Shown piece after piece: positions 37,894-48,017 of a stretch of 64,000 nt of DNA (position 1 is its first letter; each line of letters begins with the position of its first letter). The notes under the pieces are model-generated. The model was not told the DNA's origin. It ran no database searches and saw only the letters and a program-made list of their open reading frames with translations. The translations under genes were made by a program, and so were the position numbers. Location of the stretch: the NCBI GenBank assembly GCA_947473475.1, contig CANJBZ010000002.1, positions 143,309 through 207,308 on the forward strand, written 5' to 3'. Origin of the DNA: Alphaproteobacteria bacterium. Its GTDB lineage: Bacteria > Pseudomonadota > Alphaproteobacteria > Micropepsales > Micropepsaceae.

Positions 37894-38490
37894 TCAGCCC
37901 CCGGTACCCTTCGCGGGCACGGACGCGGTTTTCGCGCCGGCCTTCTGATTGGTCGCGGGATAGAAGGTGTAAGATAGAGTGATTTCATTGACCGTATTGC
38001 CGGCACGGTCTTTCAACATTGCCGGTGAGACAAAGAATGAAACCGGCATTTCGACCGACTCGCCCGCTTCAAGGCGCTGTTCGGTGAAGCAGAAACACTG
38101 AATTTTGTTGAAGTAGCGTGCCGCCTGTTCGGGTTGCACATTAAACGAAGCATGGCCGACAACCGCGTGATCGGAGCGGTTTTCGGCACGGAAGAAAACC
38201 AGTCTGTCTTCGCCGATGCGAACTTTCACCGCGCGCTGCTCCGGTACGAAGGCCCAGGGCAGATTAGGATCGACATTGGTGTCAAAACGAACGGTGATCT
38301 CACGTTCGCCGACAACGCCCGGTGCGGCCGCAGCCCGGGCCGGCGTCCCGCCATAACCGGTCGAAGCGCAGAACATGTAATAGAGCGGAACCGCCGCATA
38401 AGACATGCTGGCCATGCCGGCAACGACGGCAAAGCACGACGCGAACACAGCCGCGTTGCGTCTCTCCATCTTTGCCTTAATCCGCGACAT
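37894..38490 (-). CDS. ctaG: Cytochrome c oxidase assembly protein CtaG (Cox11)
   Basis: 198 residues: one N-terminal helix ([25 protein letters not shown]) and a periplasmic beta domain with the copper-binding CFCF motif in [17 protein letters not shown] (about 130). Delivers copper to CuB in subunit I. The start overlaps the small upstream coxF-like gene by 14 bases. Confidence 0.96.
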   Translation of the reverse strand: MSRIKAKMERRNAAVFASCFAVVAGMASMSYAAVPLYYMFCASTGYGGTPARAAAAPGVVGEREITVRFDTNVDPNLPWAFVPEQRAVKVRIGEDRLVFFRAENRSDHAVVGHASFNVQPEQAARYFNKIQCFCFTEQRLEAGESVEMPVSFFVSPAMLKDRAGNTVNEITLSYTFYPATNQKAGAKTASVPAKGTGG

Positions 38491-38635
38491 GGCCGCCCAA
38501 TCTCACAACCGTCATCACAAAGAACAAAGCGACGAGGAAAAGCAGAATCCCGGCAATAGCGTAATTACGCATACTGCGGGCACGTTCGAACCGCTCCCGC
38601 TCCAATTGCGCTCTCGGCTTGTCATCGCCGGTCAT
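38477..38635 (-). CDS. Small CoxF-like single-helix protein, 52 aa
   Basis: A short gene between ctaB and ctaG. ATG at 38635 overlaps the ctaB stop by four bases (ATGA) and the TAA at 38477 lies inside the ctaG start. The peptide begins [18 protein letters not shown], a charged cytoplasmic part, then one membrane helix ([20 protein letters not shown]) and a short tail. Small proteins of this layout (CoxF or similar) sit at the same place in many alphaproteobacterial oxidase operons. Sequence, coupling and position agree; the molecular role is not known. Confidence 0.85.
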   Translation of the reverse strand: MTGDDKPRAQLERERFERARSMRNYAIAGILLFLVALFFVMTVVRLGGHVAD

Positions 38636-39579
38636 CCTATGACCAGAGACGGGAGATGCGACAATCCCGCCGCCTGCTCCACGAGAAGCGCCGCAAACAG
38701 CGCGAAAAGATACAGAATCGAGACAGCGAACAAACGCCGCGCTTGCGGCTCACGAACCGCATCGGTTTCCAGCGCCACGCGAATGGCCTGAACGAGAAAC
38801 CACACGCCGATTGCGGTGTTCGCCACGAGGTAAACCGGACCGGCAAATCCCAGATACACGGGCGCAAATCCCGCGGCCACCAGAAGTACCGTGTAGAGGA
38901 CGATCTGCTTGCGCGTTTCGCTCTTACCGGCGACCACCGGCAACATCGGCACCTTGGCCCGTGCGTAATCTTCGGAGCGATAGAGCGACAGCGCCCAGAA
39001 ATGCGGGGGCGTCCACAGGAAGATAATCGCCACCAACACCAATGGCGGAACCGCCAACGAACCGGTTACGGCCGCCCAACCAATGGCAGGAGGAAGCGCG
39101 CCCGCCAAGCCGCCGATGACGATGTTCTGCGGCGTGCGCCGCTTCAACCACATCGTATAGACGAAGACATAAAAGCCGATGGTGAAAGCGAGCAGCGCGG
39201 CGGCTGCATAATTTACCAGCAGCCCCATGACGGTAATGGACCCCACCGCCAGCGTCGATCCAAACGCGGTCGCGTCGCCGGCCGTCAAACGGCCCTGCGG
39301 CACCGGGCGGCCTTTGGTTCGGGACATCAACGCATCGATGTCCGCATCATAGGCCATATTCAGCGCGCCGGACGCTCCGGCCCCCACCGCAATGCAGAGC
39401 AAAGCTGTGAACGCCGTTGCGATATGCACATGGCCCGGCGCAATCGCCAAACCGGCAACGCCCGTGAACAACACGAGCGACATCACCCGCGGTTTGAGAA
39501 GCTGAAAATAGTCACCCACCGACGCGAAGTTTAAATCCGCGCCGGTGAGCGATTGTTGCTTCTCGGAAAGAGCCGTCAT
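38632..39579 (-). CDS. ctaB: Protohaem IX farnesyltransferase
   Basis: 315 residues, about nine membrane helices, UbiA superfamily. The first Asp-rich motif is [21 protein letters not shown] (about 85-105) and the second is in [18 protein letters not shown]. Converts haem B to haem O for the aa3 oxidase. It lies 14 bases after ctaD. Confidence 0.97.
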   Translation of the reverse strand: MTALSEKQQSLTGADLNFASVGDYFQLLKPRVMSLVLFTGVAGLAIAPGHVHIATAFTALLCIAVGAGASGALNMAYDADIDALMSRTKGRPVPQGRLTAGDATAFGSTLAVGSITVMGLLVNYAAAALLAFTIGFYVFVYTMWLKRRTPQNIVIGGLAGALPPAIGWAAVTGSLAVPPLVLVAIIFLWTPPHFWALSLYRSEDYARAKVPMLPVVAGKSETRKQIVLYTVLLVAAGFAPVYLGFAGPVYLVANTAIGVWFLVQAIRVALETDAVREPQARRLFAVSILYLFALFAALLVEQAAGLSHLPSLVIG

Positions 39580-39593
39580 TGCTTCAGCGGTCC

Positions 39594-41228
<1,635 letters not shown>

Positions 41229-41235
41229 CTATTCC

Positions 41236-42078
41236 TTAGTGATTGTCGGCGAAGCGCGTAGGCTCACCGGCTTTCGCGAATTTGGTTTTGGCTTCCGCGA
41301 CCCATTGGTCGAATTTTTCCTGGCTGACCACTTCGACCGTGATCGGCATGAAAGCGTGGCGGGCGCCGCAGAGTTCGGAGCACTGCCCATAGTAAAGGCC
41401 TTCCTTCTCGGGCTTGAACCAGCTCTGGTTGATCTTGCCCGGAACGGCATCGATCTTCACGGCAAATCCGGGAATAGCCCAGGAATGAATCACGTCCGCA
41501 CCTGTTGTGATCAGGCGGATGGTTTTCCCGACCGGAACCACCACATGATTGTTGGTGCCCAGAAGACGCGGCGGTCCGTCTTTGACCACAGGCTGCGACC
41601 GGCGATCCGGCGTCATCTGTGCATCGAAGGTGAAATTGCCGTTGTCCGGATATTCATACGTCCAGAACCACTGCTTGCCCGTAGCTTTGATCGTCATGTC
41701 CGTCTTCGGGATCACGTCTTCAAAATAGAGCAGACGGAAGGACGGGATGGCGATCGCGACCAGGATGAGGACCGGAATTACAGTCCAGGCCACTTCGAGC
41801 ATGGTGTTGTGGGTGGTCGCCGACGGCACCGGGTTCGCTTTCGCATTGAAGCGCAGCATGATGTAGACGAGCAGCGCCAGCACAAACAGGCAGATCGCCG
41901 TGATGATGTAGAGAATGAAGTTGTGCAGCCCGATGACGTCGCGCATGCGCTCATCACCTGCGGCCTGCAAGCCGAGCTGCCAAGCGTAAGGCTGGCCCTC
42001 AACGGGCTGCGCGGCAGCGGAAAAAGACAGCATCGTCGTTGCGAGAAATGCTGTGAACATGCCGAGCTTTCGGATCAT
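41236..42078 (-). CDS. ctaC: Cytochrome c oxidase subunit II
   Basis: 280 residues. Signal peptide ending SFSAAAQ, two membrane helices (FILYIITAICLFVLALLVYIML, TVIPVLILVAIAIPSFRLLYF) and a CuA cupredoxin domain: DVIHSWAIPGF and YYGQCSELCGARHAFMPI (about 225-242) with both Cys, the His and the Met. I use the ATG at 42078 (GAGAGGG upstream); an upstream in-frame ATG at 42198 gives a non-homologous tail. First gene of the oxidase operon. Confidence 0.97.
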   Translation of the reverse strand: MIRKLGMFTAFLATTMLSFSAAAQPVEGQPYAWQLGLQAAGDERMRDVIGLHNFILYIITAICLFVLALLVYIMLRFNAKANPVPSATTHNTMLEVAWTVIPVLILVAIAIPSFRLLYFEDVIPKTDMTIKATGKQWFWTYEYPDNGNFTFDAQMTPDRRSQPVVKDGPPRLLGTNNHVVVPVGKTIRLITTGADVIHSWAIPGFAVKIDAVPGKINQSWFKPEKEGLYYGQCSELCGARHAFMPITVEVVSQEKFDQWVAEAKTKFAKAGEPTRFADNH

Positions 42079-42330
42079 GGGCCCTCTCATATGGCTTGCA
42101 GCCGGCGAAGGGCTCCCCCGCCCAATCCCGACTCTTGCGGATTCGTGCCTGCGATTTAGGCGGTGTGGGGAACCTAAGTCATTGCGACGTGATGCCACGC
42201 GGGGGCCTTATCCCCGCTTCCCGTCTAACATTCCGGGGTTAAGACGGGATCACGTGACGGACGGGCAGCGCGTGCCTATATATGACGCAACGGCCCAGGC
42301 TCCCCCGGCGACAACAAGGCGAGATAACCC

Positions 42331-43755
42331 ATGACCAGCCCCGACGACCTGTTTTTTACCCAGACCGGCATGGAACGGCGCCGCGTCCAGAACCTTCTCG
42401 ACCAGACGCTGCACGGAACCGACGACGGCGAACTGTTCCTGGAGTACCGCCAGACCGAAAGCTTTTCTTTCGATGATGGGCGGCTGAAAGCGGCGACTTA
42501 CGACACGACCCAAGGATTTGGTCTGCGCGCGGTCGCCGGCGAGGCCACGGGCTATGCCCACGCCTCCGAACTGTCCGAGGCTTCAATCGCCCGGGCGGCG
42601 GAGGCCGTTAGCGTCGTAAAGCTTGGCCATTCCGGCGTAACGGCTGGGGCTCCCGCCCGAACAAATATCCACCTTTACAGCGACAATAGCCCCCTGGATT
42701 CGGCGCCCTTCGACGTAAAGGTCAAGCTGATGGCGAAAATTGACGCCTATGCGCGCGGGCGCGATCCGCGCGTGAGGCAGGTCTCCTGCTCTCTGGCAGG
42801 CGAGTGGCAGGTGGTCGAGATCATGCGCCCCGGCGGCGAGGTCTATCGCGATGTGCGCCCCCTGGTGCGCCTGTCAATCTCCATGGTCGTTGAGGAGAAT
42901 GGCCGTCAGGAGACCGGCCATTATGGCGGTGGCGGCCGCCGTGCTTACACCGATTACATCGCCCCGGACTATTGGAAGGCCGGCGTCGAAGAGGCTCTTC
43001 GCAGCGCCCTGGTGAACTTACAGTCAATTCCCGCCCCAGCCGGCGAAATGTCCGTGGTGCTTGGGCCGGGTTGGCCCGGCATCCTGCTGCATGAGGCCGT
43101 AGGCCATGGTCTGGAAGGTGACTTCAACCGGAAGAAGACCTCCGCCTTTTCCGGGTTGCTTGGCCAGCGCGTTGCTTCGCCTGGGGTCACGGTCGTGGAC
43201 GACGGCACCATCGCCGAACGGCGCGGTTCGCTGACGATGGACGATGAGGGCACGCCGACGTCACGGACGGTCCTAATTGAGGATGGCATTCTGAAAGGCT
43301 TCATGCAGGACCGCATGAACGCCCGCCTGATGGGCGTGGAACCCACCGGCAACGGCCGCCGCGAATCATTCGCCAGCCCCGTCATGCCACGCATGACCAA
43401 CACCTACATGCTGGGCGGCGATAAGGACCCGGCCGAAATCCTCGGCTCCGTCAAAAACGGCATCTATGCCGTGCAGTTCGGCGGCGGCCAGGTGGACATC
43501 ACCAGCGGCAAATTCGTGTTCTCCTGCACCGAGGCTTACCGGATCGAAGACGGCAAGATCGGGGTGCCGATCAAAGGCGCAACCCTCATCGGCAACGGGC
43601 CGGACGCCATGACCCGCGTGTCCATGATCGGCAACGACATGAAGCTGGACACGGGGATCGGCACCTGCGGCAAAAGCGGCCAGAGCGTCCCGGTGGGGGT
43701 TGGTCAGCCCACGCTGCGGATCGATGGCCTGACCGTGGGCGGGACAGCGGCCTGA
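42331..43755 (+). CDS. tldD: Metalloprotease TldD
   Basis: 474 residues. The zinc site HEAVGHGLEGD (HExxxH, about 253) and a later Cys in GTCGKSGQSVPVGVGQP are the TldD landmarks. With TldE (at 55.3 kb here) it forms a heterodimer that degrades unfolded peptides, matures microcin-like peptides and affects CcdA turnover in E. coli. Notably a CcdAB-type module lies directly downstream. Divergent from ctaC. Confidence 0.96.
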   Translation: MTSPDDLFFTQTGMERRRVQNLLDQTLHGTDDGELFLEYRQTESFSFDDGRLKAATYDTTQGFGLRAVAGEATGYAHASELSEASIARAAEAVSVVKLGHSGVTAGAPARTNIHLYSDNSPLDSAPFDVKVKLMAKIDAYARGRDPRVRQVSCSLAGEWQVVEIMRPGGEVYRDVRPLVRLSISMVVEENGRQETGHYGGGGRRAYTDYIAPDYWKAGVEEALRSALVNLQSIPAPAGEMSVVLGPGWPGILLHEAVGHGLEGDFNRKKTSAFSGLLGQRVASPGVTVVDDGTIAERRGSLTMDDEGTPTSRTVLIEDGILKGFMQDRMNARLMGVEPTGNGRRESFASPVMPRMTNTYMLGGDKDPAEILGSVKNGIYAVQFGGGQVDITSGKFVFSCTEAYRIEDGKIGVPIKGATLIGNGPDAMTRVSMIGNDMKLDTGIGTCGKSGQSVPVGVGQPTLRIDGLTVGGTAA

Positions 43756-43756
43756 C

Positions 43757-43864
43757 ACTTACCGAAGCCTAAGGGACCGCTCCGGCAAGGACGACCCCGA
43801 AACGCTTCAGGCCATCCACATGTCCATCAACGGAGTCTCGGCGGGCCTGCGCAACAGCGGTTGA
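43757..43864 (+). pseudogene. 3-prime remnant of phosphoenolpyruvate carboxylase (ppc)
   Basis: Right after the tldD stop a frame without a start reads DTYRSLRDRSGKDDPETLQAI and then HMSINGVSAGLRNSG with a stop at 43862. PEP carboxylases end in LSINGIAAGLRNTG preceded by a charged Pro-Glu stretch, so this is most simply the last 36 codons of a lost ppc gene. The remnant overlaps the promoter area of the ccdA-like gene. Confidence 0.7.
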
Positions 43865-43868
43865 CCCG

Positions 43869-43900
43869 TATAATCCATGCGCATAACCTATGCGCATGGA
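43869..43900 (+). promoter_or_regulatory. ccdAB operator palindrome and -10 box
   Basis: TCCATGCGCATA (43874-43885), ACC, TATGCGCATGGA (43889-43900): perfect 12-bp arms. The palindrome overlaps TATAAT (43869-43874) and both possible ccdA start codons (43890, 43896). An antitoxin bound here would block the promoter; the transcript would be almost leaderless. Confidence 0.7.
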
Positions 43901-44198
43901 TCAATTCAAGGGAGACCCAAAGGCTTTCCGCTCAAAAGCTCGGGACCGGCGTGCAAGTGCAGGACCGAAGCGGGCGGTGAATCTCTCTATAGACGCCGAA
44001 ATTCTCGATGCTGCGAAGGCGCAGGGGATCAACTTGTCGCGGACACTTGAGATCGCATTGGCGAAGCTCACGCAGGACGCGCGCGAAGCGAAATTGCGCG
44101 AGGATAATCGCGAATTCGTCGAATCATATAATCGTCTGATTGAGCGCGCTGGCGTGTTCGGCGAAGAATTCCAGGACTGGGATGACTCGCCAGTTTGA
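43890..44198 (+). CDS. ccdA: CcdA-type antitoxin
   Basis: 102 residues. KRAVNLSIDAEILDAAKAQGINLSRTLEIAL (about 28-60) is the ribbon-helix-helix DNA-binding part; the C-terminal EFVESYNRLIERAGVFGEEFQDW matches the CcdA tail that wraps the toxin. The N-terminal about 25 residues are extra relative to F-plasmid CcdA. Start is ATG 43890 or 43896, both inside the operator palindrome. It overlaps ccdB by 17 bases. Confidence 0.9.
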   Translation: MRMDQFKGDPKAFRSKARDRRASAGPKRAVNLSIDAEILDAAKAQGINLSRTLEIALAKLTQDAREAKLREDNREFVESYNRLIERAGVFGEEFQDWDDSPV

Positions 44199-44496
44199 TG
44201 CCTTTGCGAACCCCAGCCGGGCAGGCAAGGAGGAACGGCCGTTCATCGTGACGATCCAGTCTGGGATTTGGGATCAGATCGCTACTCGAATTTGCGTACC
44301 ATTGATCGACGAACGCTTCATTCGCCCGCAGGGTAGACTCAATCCACGCATAATAATTGGACGACGCCTGCTATACTTCCATCCGCTGGAGGTGCTGACC
44401 GTGCCGGCACGGCTTCTGCGCAATCCTGTCGCCAATTTGGAGGAGTACCGGTATCAAATAGTCTCTGCACTAGACCTCATGATCACGGGTATCTGA
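44182..44496 (+). CDS. ccdB: CcdB-type toxin
   Basis: 104 residues; the family poisons DNA gyrase. MTRQFDAFANPSRAGKEERPF, a central CVPLIDERFIRPQGRLNP, and the C-terminal VSALDLMITGI fit CcdB. The canonical C-terminal Trp-Gly-Ile that contacts GyrA is replaced by Thr-Gly-Ile, as in many chromosomal CcdB. Start 44182 overlaps the antitoxin end; a longer frame from 44140 is not needed. Confidence 0.88.
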   Translation: MTRQFDAFANPSRAGKEERPFIVTIQSGIWDQIATRICVPLIDERFIRPQGRLNPRIIIGRRLLYFHPLEVLTVPARLLRNPVANLEEYRYQIVSALDLMITGI

Positions 44497-44497
44497 C

Positions 44498-44770
44498 ATG
44501 AGAGACTACTGGTTTCGGCCGAAGGAAAGAGGCATCGGCGCCGGCGTTCCGCTGAACTGGAAAGGCTGGGCGCTGTTTGGCGGCTATGTCGTCGCGATCA
44601 TCGCGGTGCCTTCCCTATACGAACTGTATCTCGGCTACCCCGGCACAGTGCTCCAGCGCGTTCTCGGCGTGGTTGGGATTTCCGTGCCGTTTCTTTTCGT
44701 CGCCTGGAAGAAGACGGAAGGCGGCTGGCGCTGGCGATACGGCCGGGATAACGCCGACGAGCAAAGCTGA
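44498..44770 (+). CDS. Small two-helix membrane protein, unknown
   Basis: 90 residues with two membrane helices (about 26-45 and 52-70), an aromatic start (MRDYWFRPKERGIGAG) and a basic tail (GGWRWRYGRDNADE). It begins one base after the ccdB stop, so it may be co-translated. Short proteins with a WFxPK-x-GxGAG-P start are common orphans in Alphaproteobacteria. A role with the toxin-antitoxin pair is only suggested by position. Confidence 0.65.
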   Translation: MRDYWFRPKERGIGAGVPLNWKGWALFGGYVVAIIAVPSLYELYLGYPGTVLQRVLGVVGISVPFLFVAWKKTEGGWRWRYGRDNADEQS

Positions 44771-44772
44771 CC

Positions 44773-46137
44773 TCAGAGGAAGTTATATTCCTCGAACAGC
44801 CGGCTGAGGTCGCCTTTCCATTCATTCTGGAAGAGCGAGAGCAATTCTTCGGCGCGGGTCTGCCCGCGGTCGACCAATTCCTGCAAAGGCTGCAGGAAGC
44901 CGACTTCCGACGAACCGGAAATATCCATCGCGGCGCGCTGGTTCAAACCGTGCGTAGCTATTTCCAGCATGCGGCGGGCGAGCGCCAGCACATTGGTGTT
45001 CCGGAACGGCGTCTTGAAGGCGAGTTTCGGCACGGCCGAACGCATCGCTTCGCGTTCCTCAGCCGTCCAGTCCTTCACCAAATCCCAAGCGGCATCGAGC
45101 GAGGTCTGGTCATAGAAGAGACCGGTCCACAACGCGGGCAAACCGCAGATGCGGCGCCATGTGCCGCCATCGGCGCCGCGCACTTCCAGATAGTTCTTGA
45201 TGCGCGCTTCGGGAAACAGCGTCGTTAGATGATCGGCCCAATCCGACATCATCGGCGTGATGCCTTTCAGTTCGGGAATGCGCCCGTCCAGAAAATCGCG
45301 GAATGATTTGCCCGCGACGTCGATGTAGCGCCCGTCGCGATAGACGAAATACATCGGCACATCGAGCGCGTAATCGACATAACGCTCAAATCCGAAGCCA
45401 TCTTCGAACACGAAGGGGAGCATCCCGGCGCGGTCGTTATCGACATCGGTCCACACCTGGCTGCGCAAGGACAGAAATCCGTTGGCCTTGCCTTCGCGGA
45501 ACGGCGAATTGGCGAACAGCGCCGTGGCGACCGGCTGCAGCGCCAAGGCGACGCGCAGCTTTTTCACCATGTCGGCTTCCGAGCCGTAATCGAAATTCGA
45601 CTGCACGGTGCAGGTCCGGAACATCATTTCCAGCCCGTACGCGCCGACCATGGGCATGTAACGCCGCATGATCGCATAGCGGCCCTTCGGCATCACAGGA
45701 ACTTCGGCAAGGCTCCAAGTCGGCGCATAACCGACGCCGAGACAGCCGGCGCCGATCTCGGCGCAGATCTCCCGAACCTGCTTAAGATGTGTGTTCACCT
45801 CGACACAGGTTTCGTGAATCGTCTTCAGTGGCGCGCCGGACAGTTCAAACTGGCCGCCCGGCTCCAGGCTGATGGAGGCTCCGTTCTGCGAGAGGCCGAT
45901 GATATACTCGCCCTCCATCACGGGCTTCCACCCGAAGCGTTCCATACGCTCCAGCAAGGTGCGGATGCCGGGTACGCCTTCGTAGGGAAGCGGTTTATGG
46001 TCCTTCAGCGAGTAGGCGAATTTTTCGTGTTCGGTACCGACGCGCCATTGCTCACGCGGCTTCGAGCCCGAGGCGAGATGCGCCACGAGGTCGGCACGCG
46101 AGGAGATGGGCCCGCCGGCGGACTGCGGGATGGACAT
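44773..46137 (-). CDS. gshA: Glutamate--cysteine ligase, plant type
   Basis: 454 residues of the GCS2/plant-like class. EQWRVGTEHEKFAY, ISLEPGGQFELSGAPL, MMFRTCTVQSNFDYGSEADMVKK and YLEVRGADGG are the family motifs. First step of glutathione synthesis. AGAGGAA stands before the ATG at 46137; the open frame further to 46311 carries no homology. Convergent with the small membrane gene. Confidence 0.95.
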   Translation of the reverse strand: MSIPQSAGGPISSRADLVAHLASGSKPREQWRVGTEHEKFAYSLKDHKPLPYEGVPGIRTLLERMERFGWKPVMEGEYIIGLSQNGASISLEPGGQFELSGAPLKTIHETCVEVNTHLKQVREICAEIGAGCLGVGYAPTWSLAEVPVMPKGRYAIMRRYMPMVGAYGLEMMFRTCTVQSNFDYGSEADMVKKLRVALALQPVATALFANSPFREGKANGFLSLRSQVWTDVDNDRAGMLPFVFEDGFGFERYVDYALDVPMYFVYRDGRYIDVAGKSFRDFLDGRIPELKGITPMMSDWADHLTTLFPEARIKNYLEVRGADGGTWRRICGLPALWTGLFYDQTSLDAAWDLVKDWTAEEREAMRSAVPKLAFKTPFRNTNVLALARRMLEIATHGLNQRAAMDISGSSEVGFLQPLQELVDRGQTRAEELLSLFQNEWKGDLSRLFEEYNFL

Positions 46138-46213
46138 GTGGTTTCCTCTGGCCGCGATGTGGGTTCGCGTTGTTGTCGGATTTGAGAGGCAACCTAGTGT
46201 CGAGACCGGCCAC

Positions 46214-47005
46214 TTACAAGCCGGGGGTATGTCCCCAATCGCCAAGGACTGCCTGCCAAACCGCCAGCGCGGCAAGCGCGGCGGTATCGGCCCGCATGAT
46301 ACGGGGCCCAAGCGTCACCGGCGTGACAAGAGCATGGCTTCGGATGAGCGCGCGTTCCGCCGGATCGAAGCCGCCTTCCGGTCCGGTCAGAATACCCCAC
46401 GGCCCACGCCCTGCCCGGCTGAGCGCGCCCAGGATAGGAGCGGCGTCCCCGCCTTCATCGCAAAATAATATATGCCGTTCGGCGGGCCAGCGTTGGAGCA
46501 GCTGAGTGAGAGACAGCGGCTCGCTTATATCCGGCACCGAGAGGCGTTCGGATTGTTCGGCTGCCTCTATGGCGTTGGCGCGCAGGCGGTCCAGGTTGAC
46601 GCGCCGCGCGATGGTCCGGTTGGTGATGACCGGCTGCAAAACCGCCACGCCAAGCTCCGTCGCCTTTTGCGCGACGTAATCCGAAGGCGTCTTCTTGATG
46701 GGGGCAAACGCAAGCCACAGGTCGGGCACGCCCTCCTGCTGCCGCGTTTGCCGCTCGCAGCGCAGCTCGCAGGAGCGCTTGGTCACGCCCGAAACTTCGG
46801 CGCGCCACTCGCCATCCCTGCCGTTGAAAAGCAGGACGCGCGTGCCTTCCCGCGCCCGCATGACGTGCAGCAGATAGTGAGTTTGTCCCTCGTCCGGGGC
46901 GACCTTTGCGCCTTCGGCCAATAGGTCCGGAACGAACAGGCGCAGTTTCCCGCCGTCATAGGCGAGATCCTCGCTATCGCTTTGCTGCTCTTTGTCCGCT
47001 CTCAT
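46214..47005 (-). CDS. rsmE: 16S rRNA (uracil1498-N3)-methyltransferase
   Basis: 263 residues. LRLFVPDLLAEG opens the PUA-like part; WLAFAPIKKTPSDYVAQKATELGV, EAAEQSERLSVPDI, ILTGPEGGFDPAE and LGPRIMRADTAALAAL form the SPOUT knot. Methylates U1498 of 16S rRNA. The frame stays open up to 47695 on the minus strand but beyond 47005 it is antisense to ubiA. Divergent from ubiA by about 40 bases. Confidence 0.95.
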   Translation of the reverse strand: MRADKEQQSDSEDLAYDGGKLRLFVPDLLAEGAKVAPDEGQTHYLLHVMRAREGTRVLLFNGRDGEWRAEVSGVTKRSCELRCERQTRQQEGVPDLWLAFAPIKKTPSDYVAQKATELGVAVLQPVITNRTIARRVNLDRLRANAIEAAEQSERLSVPDISEPLSLTQLLQRWPAERHILFCDEGGDAAPILGALSRAGRGPWGILTGPEGGFDPAERALIRSHALVTPVTLGPRIMRADTAALAALAVWQAVLGDWGHTPGL

Positions 47006-47047
47006 CAGACGCGCTACCTTGCCGAACCTTTCAACTTTGCAGCACGC

Positions 47048-48004
47048 ATGAGCCCCGATCCGCAAGCCCCTGAAGCGAACCTCGCCGGTCCCCGTCCGGC
47101 AGATGCCGTGCGCGCGAGCTGGGTCGATGAGGCCCCTGCCAACATTCAACCCTATTTGCGGCTGATGCGGCTCGATCGGCCCATCGGAGCCTGGCTGCTG
47201 TATTGGCCCTGCGTATTCGGACTGCTGCTGGGTGCGGCGGCGCACGGCGACACCATGCCAGACCTGCTCTATCTCATCCTCACAGGGATCGGCGCGGTGG
47301 TTATGCGCGGCGCCGGGTGTACCTACAATGATATTGTCGACCGCGACTATGATGCGCGCGTCGCCCGCACACGAAACCGGCCAATTCCCTCGGGGGCGGT
47401 GACCGTCAAGCAGGCGTGGGCCTTTGCGCTGATGCTTTCGTTGGTTGGATTTTTGGTCCTGCTCAGCTTCAACCCTTTTGCGATCTTCGTCGGCGCCGCT
47501 TCTCTGTTCCTGGTCGCCTGCTATCCCTTCATGAAGCGCATCACTTGGTGGCCGCAGGCATGGCTCGGGCTCACCTTCAATTGGGGCGTGCCTTTCGGCT
47601 TTGCCGCGGCAACCGGAACACTGACGGTTCCGGCCTATCTGTTTTATGCCGGATGCTTCTCCTGGACGTTGGGCTATGACACCATCTATGCGCACCAGGA
47701 CAAGGAAGACGACATCCTCATCGGTGTGAAGTCATCCGCCATTCGTCTCGGACAGCGCAGCAAACCTTGGATCTATGCCTTCTATGCGGCTGCCCTTGTG
47801 CTGATGCTGGCCGGCGGTTTGGCTGCCGGTCTTGGATTGGTCTTTGCGCTGGCGATGCTTGCCCCGGCAGCACATCTGTATTGGCAGGTTCATGCGCTGG
47901 ATATTGACCGGCCTCTGCTATGCTTGAAGCTGTTCAAGGCAAATCGCGATACCGGCGCATTGATCGCAGCGGCATTGCTGGCCGGCATGATGGCCCCTTT
48001 TTGA
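47048..48004 (+). CDS. ubiA: 4-hydroxybenzoate polyprenyltransferase
   Basis: 318 residues with about nine membrane helices. The Asp-rich motifs are GCTYNDIVDRDYDARVARTRNRPI (about 95-118) and YAHQDKEDDILIGVKSSA. RLDRPIGAWLLYWP is the usual N-terminal motif. Prenylates 4-hydroxybenzoate in ubiquinone synthesis; ubiD is 4.4 kb downstream. Start taken at ATG 47048; a frame from 46982 overlaps rsmE. Confidence 0.96.
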   Translation: MSPDPQAPEANLAGPRPADAVRASWVDEAPANIQPYLRLMRLDRPIGAWLLYWPCVFGLLLGAAAHGDTMPDLLYLILTGIGAVVMRGAGCTYNDIVDRDYDARVARTRNRPIPSGAVTVKQAWAFALMLSLVGFLVLLSFNPFAIFVGAASLFLVACYPFMKRITWWPQAWLGLTFNWGVPFGFAAATGTLTVPAYLFYAGCFSWTLGYDTIYAHQDKEDDILIGVKSSAIRLGQRSKPWIYAFYAAALVLMLAGGLAAGLGLVFALAMLAPAAHLYWQVHALDIDRPLLCLKLFKANRDTGALIAAALLAGMMAPF

Positions 48005-48017
48005 TGACAGGTATTTA

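Noticed and set aside
47006..47695. Upstream extension of the rsmE frame
   Set aside because: Antisense to ubiA; RsmE homology begins only near 47005.
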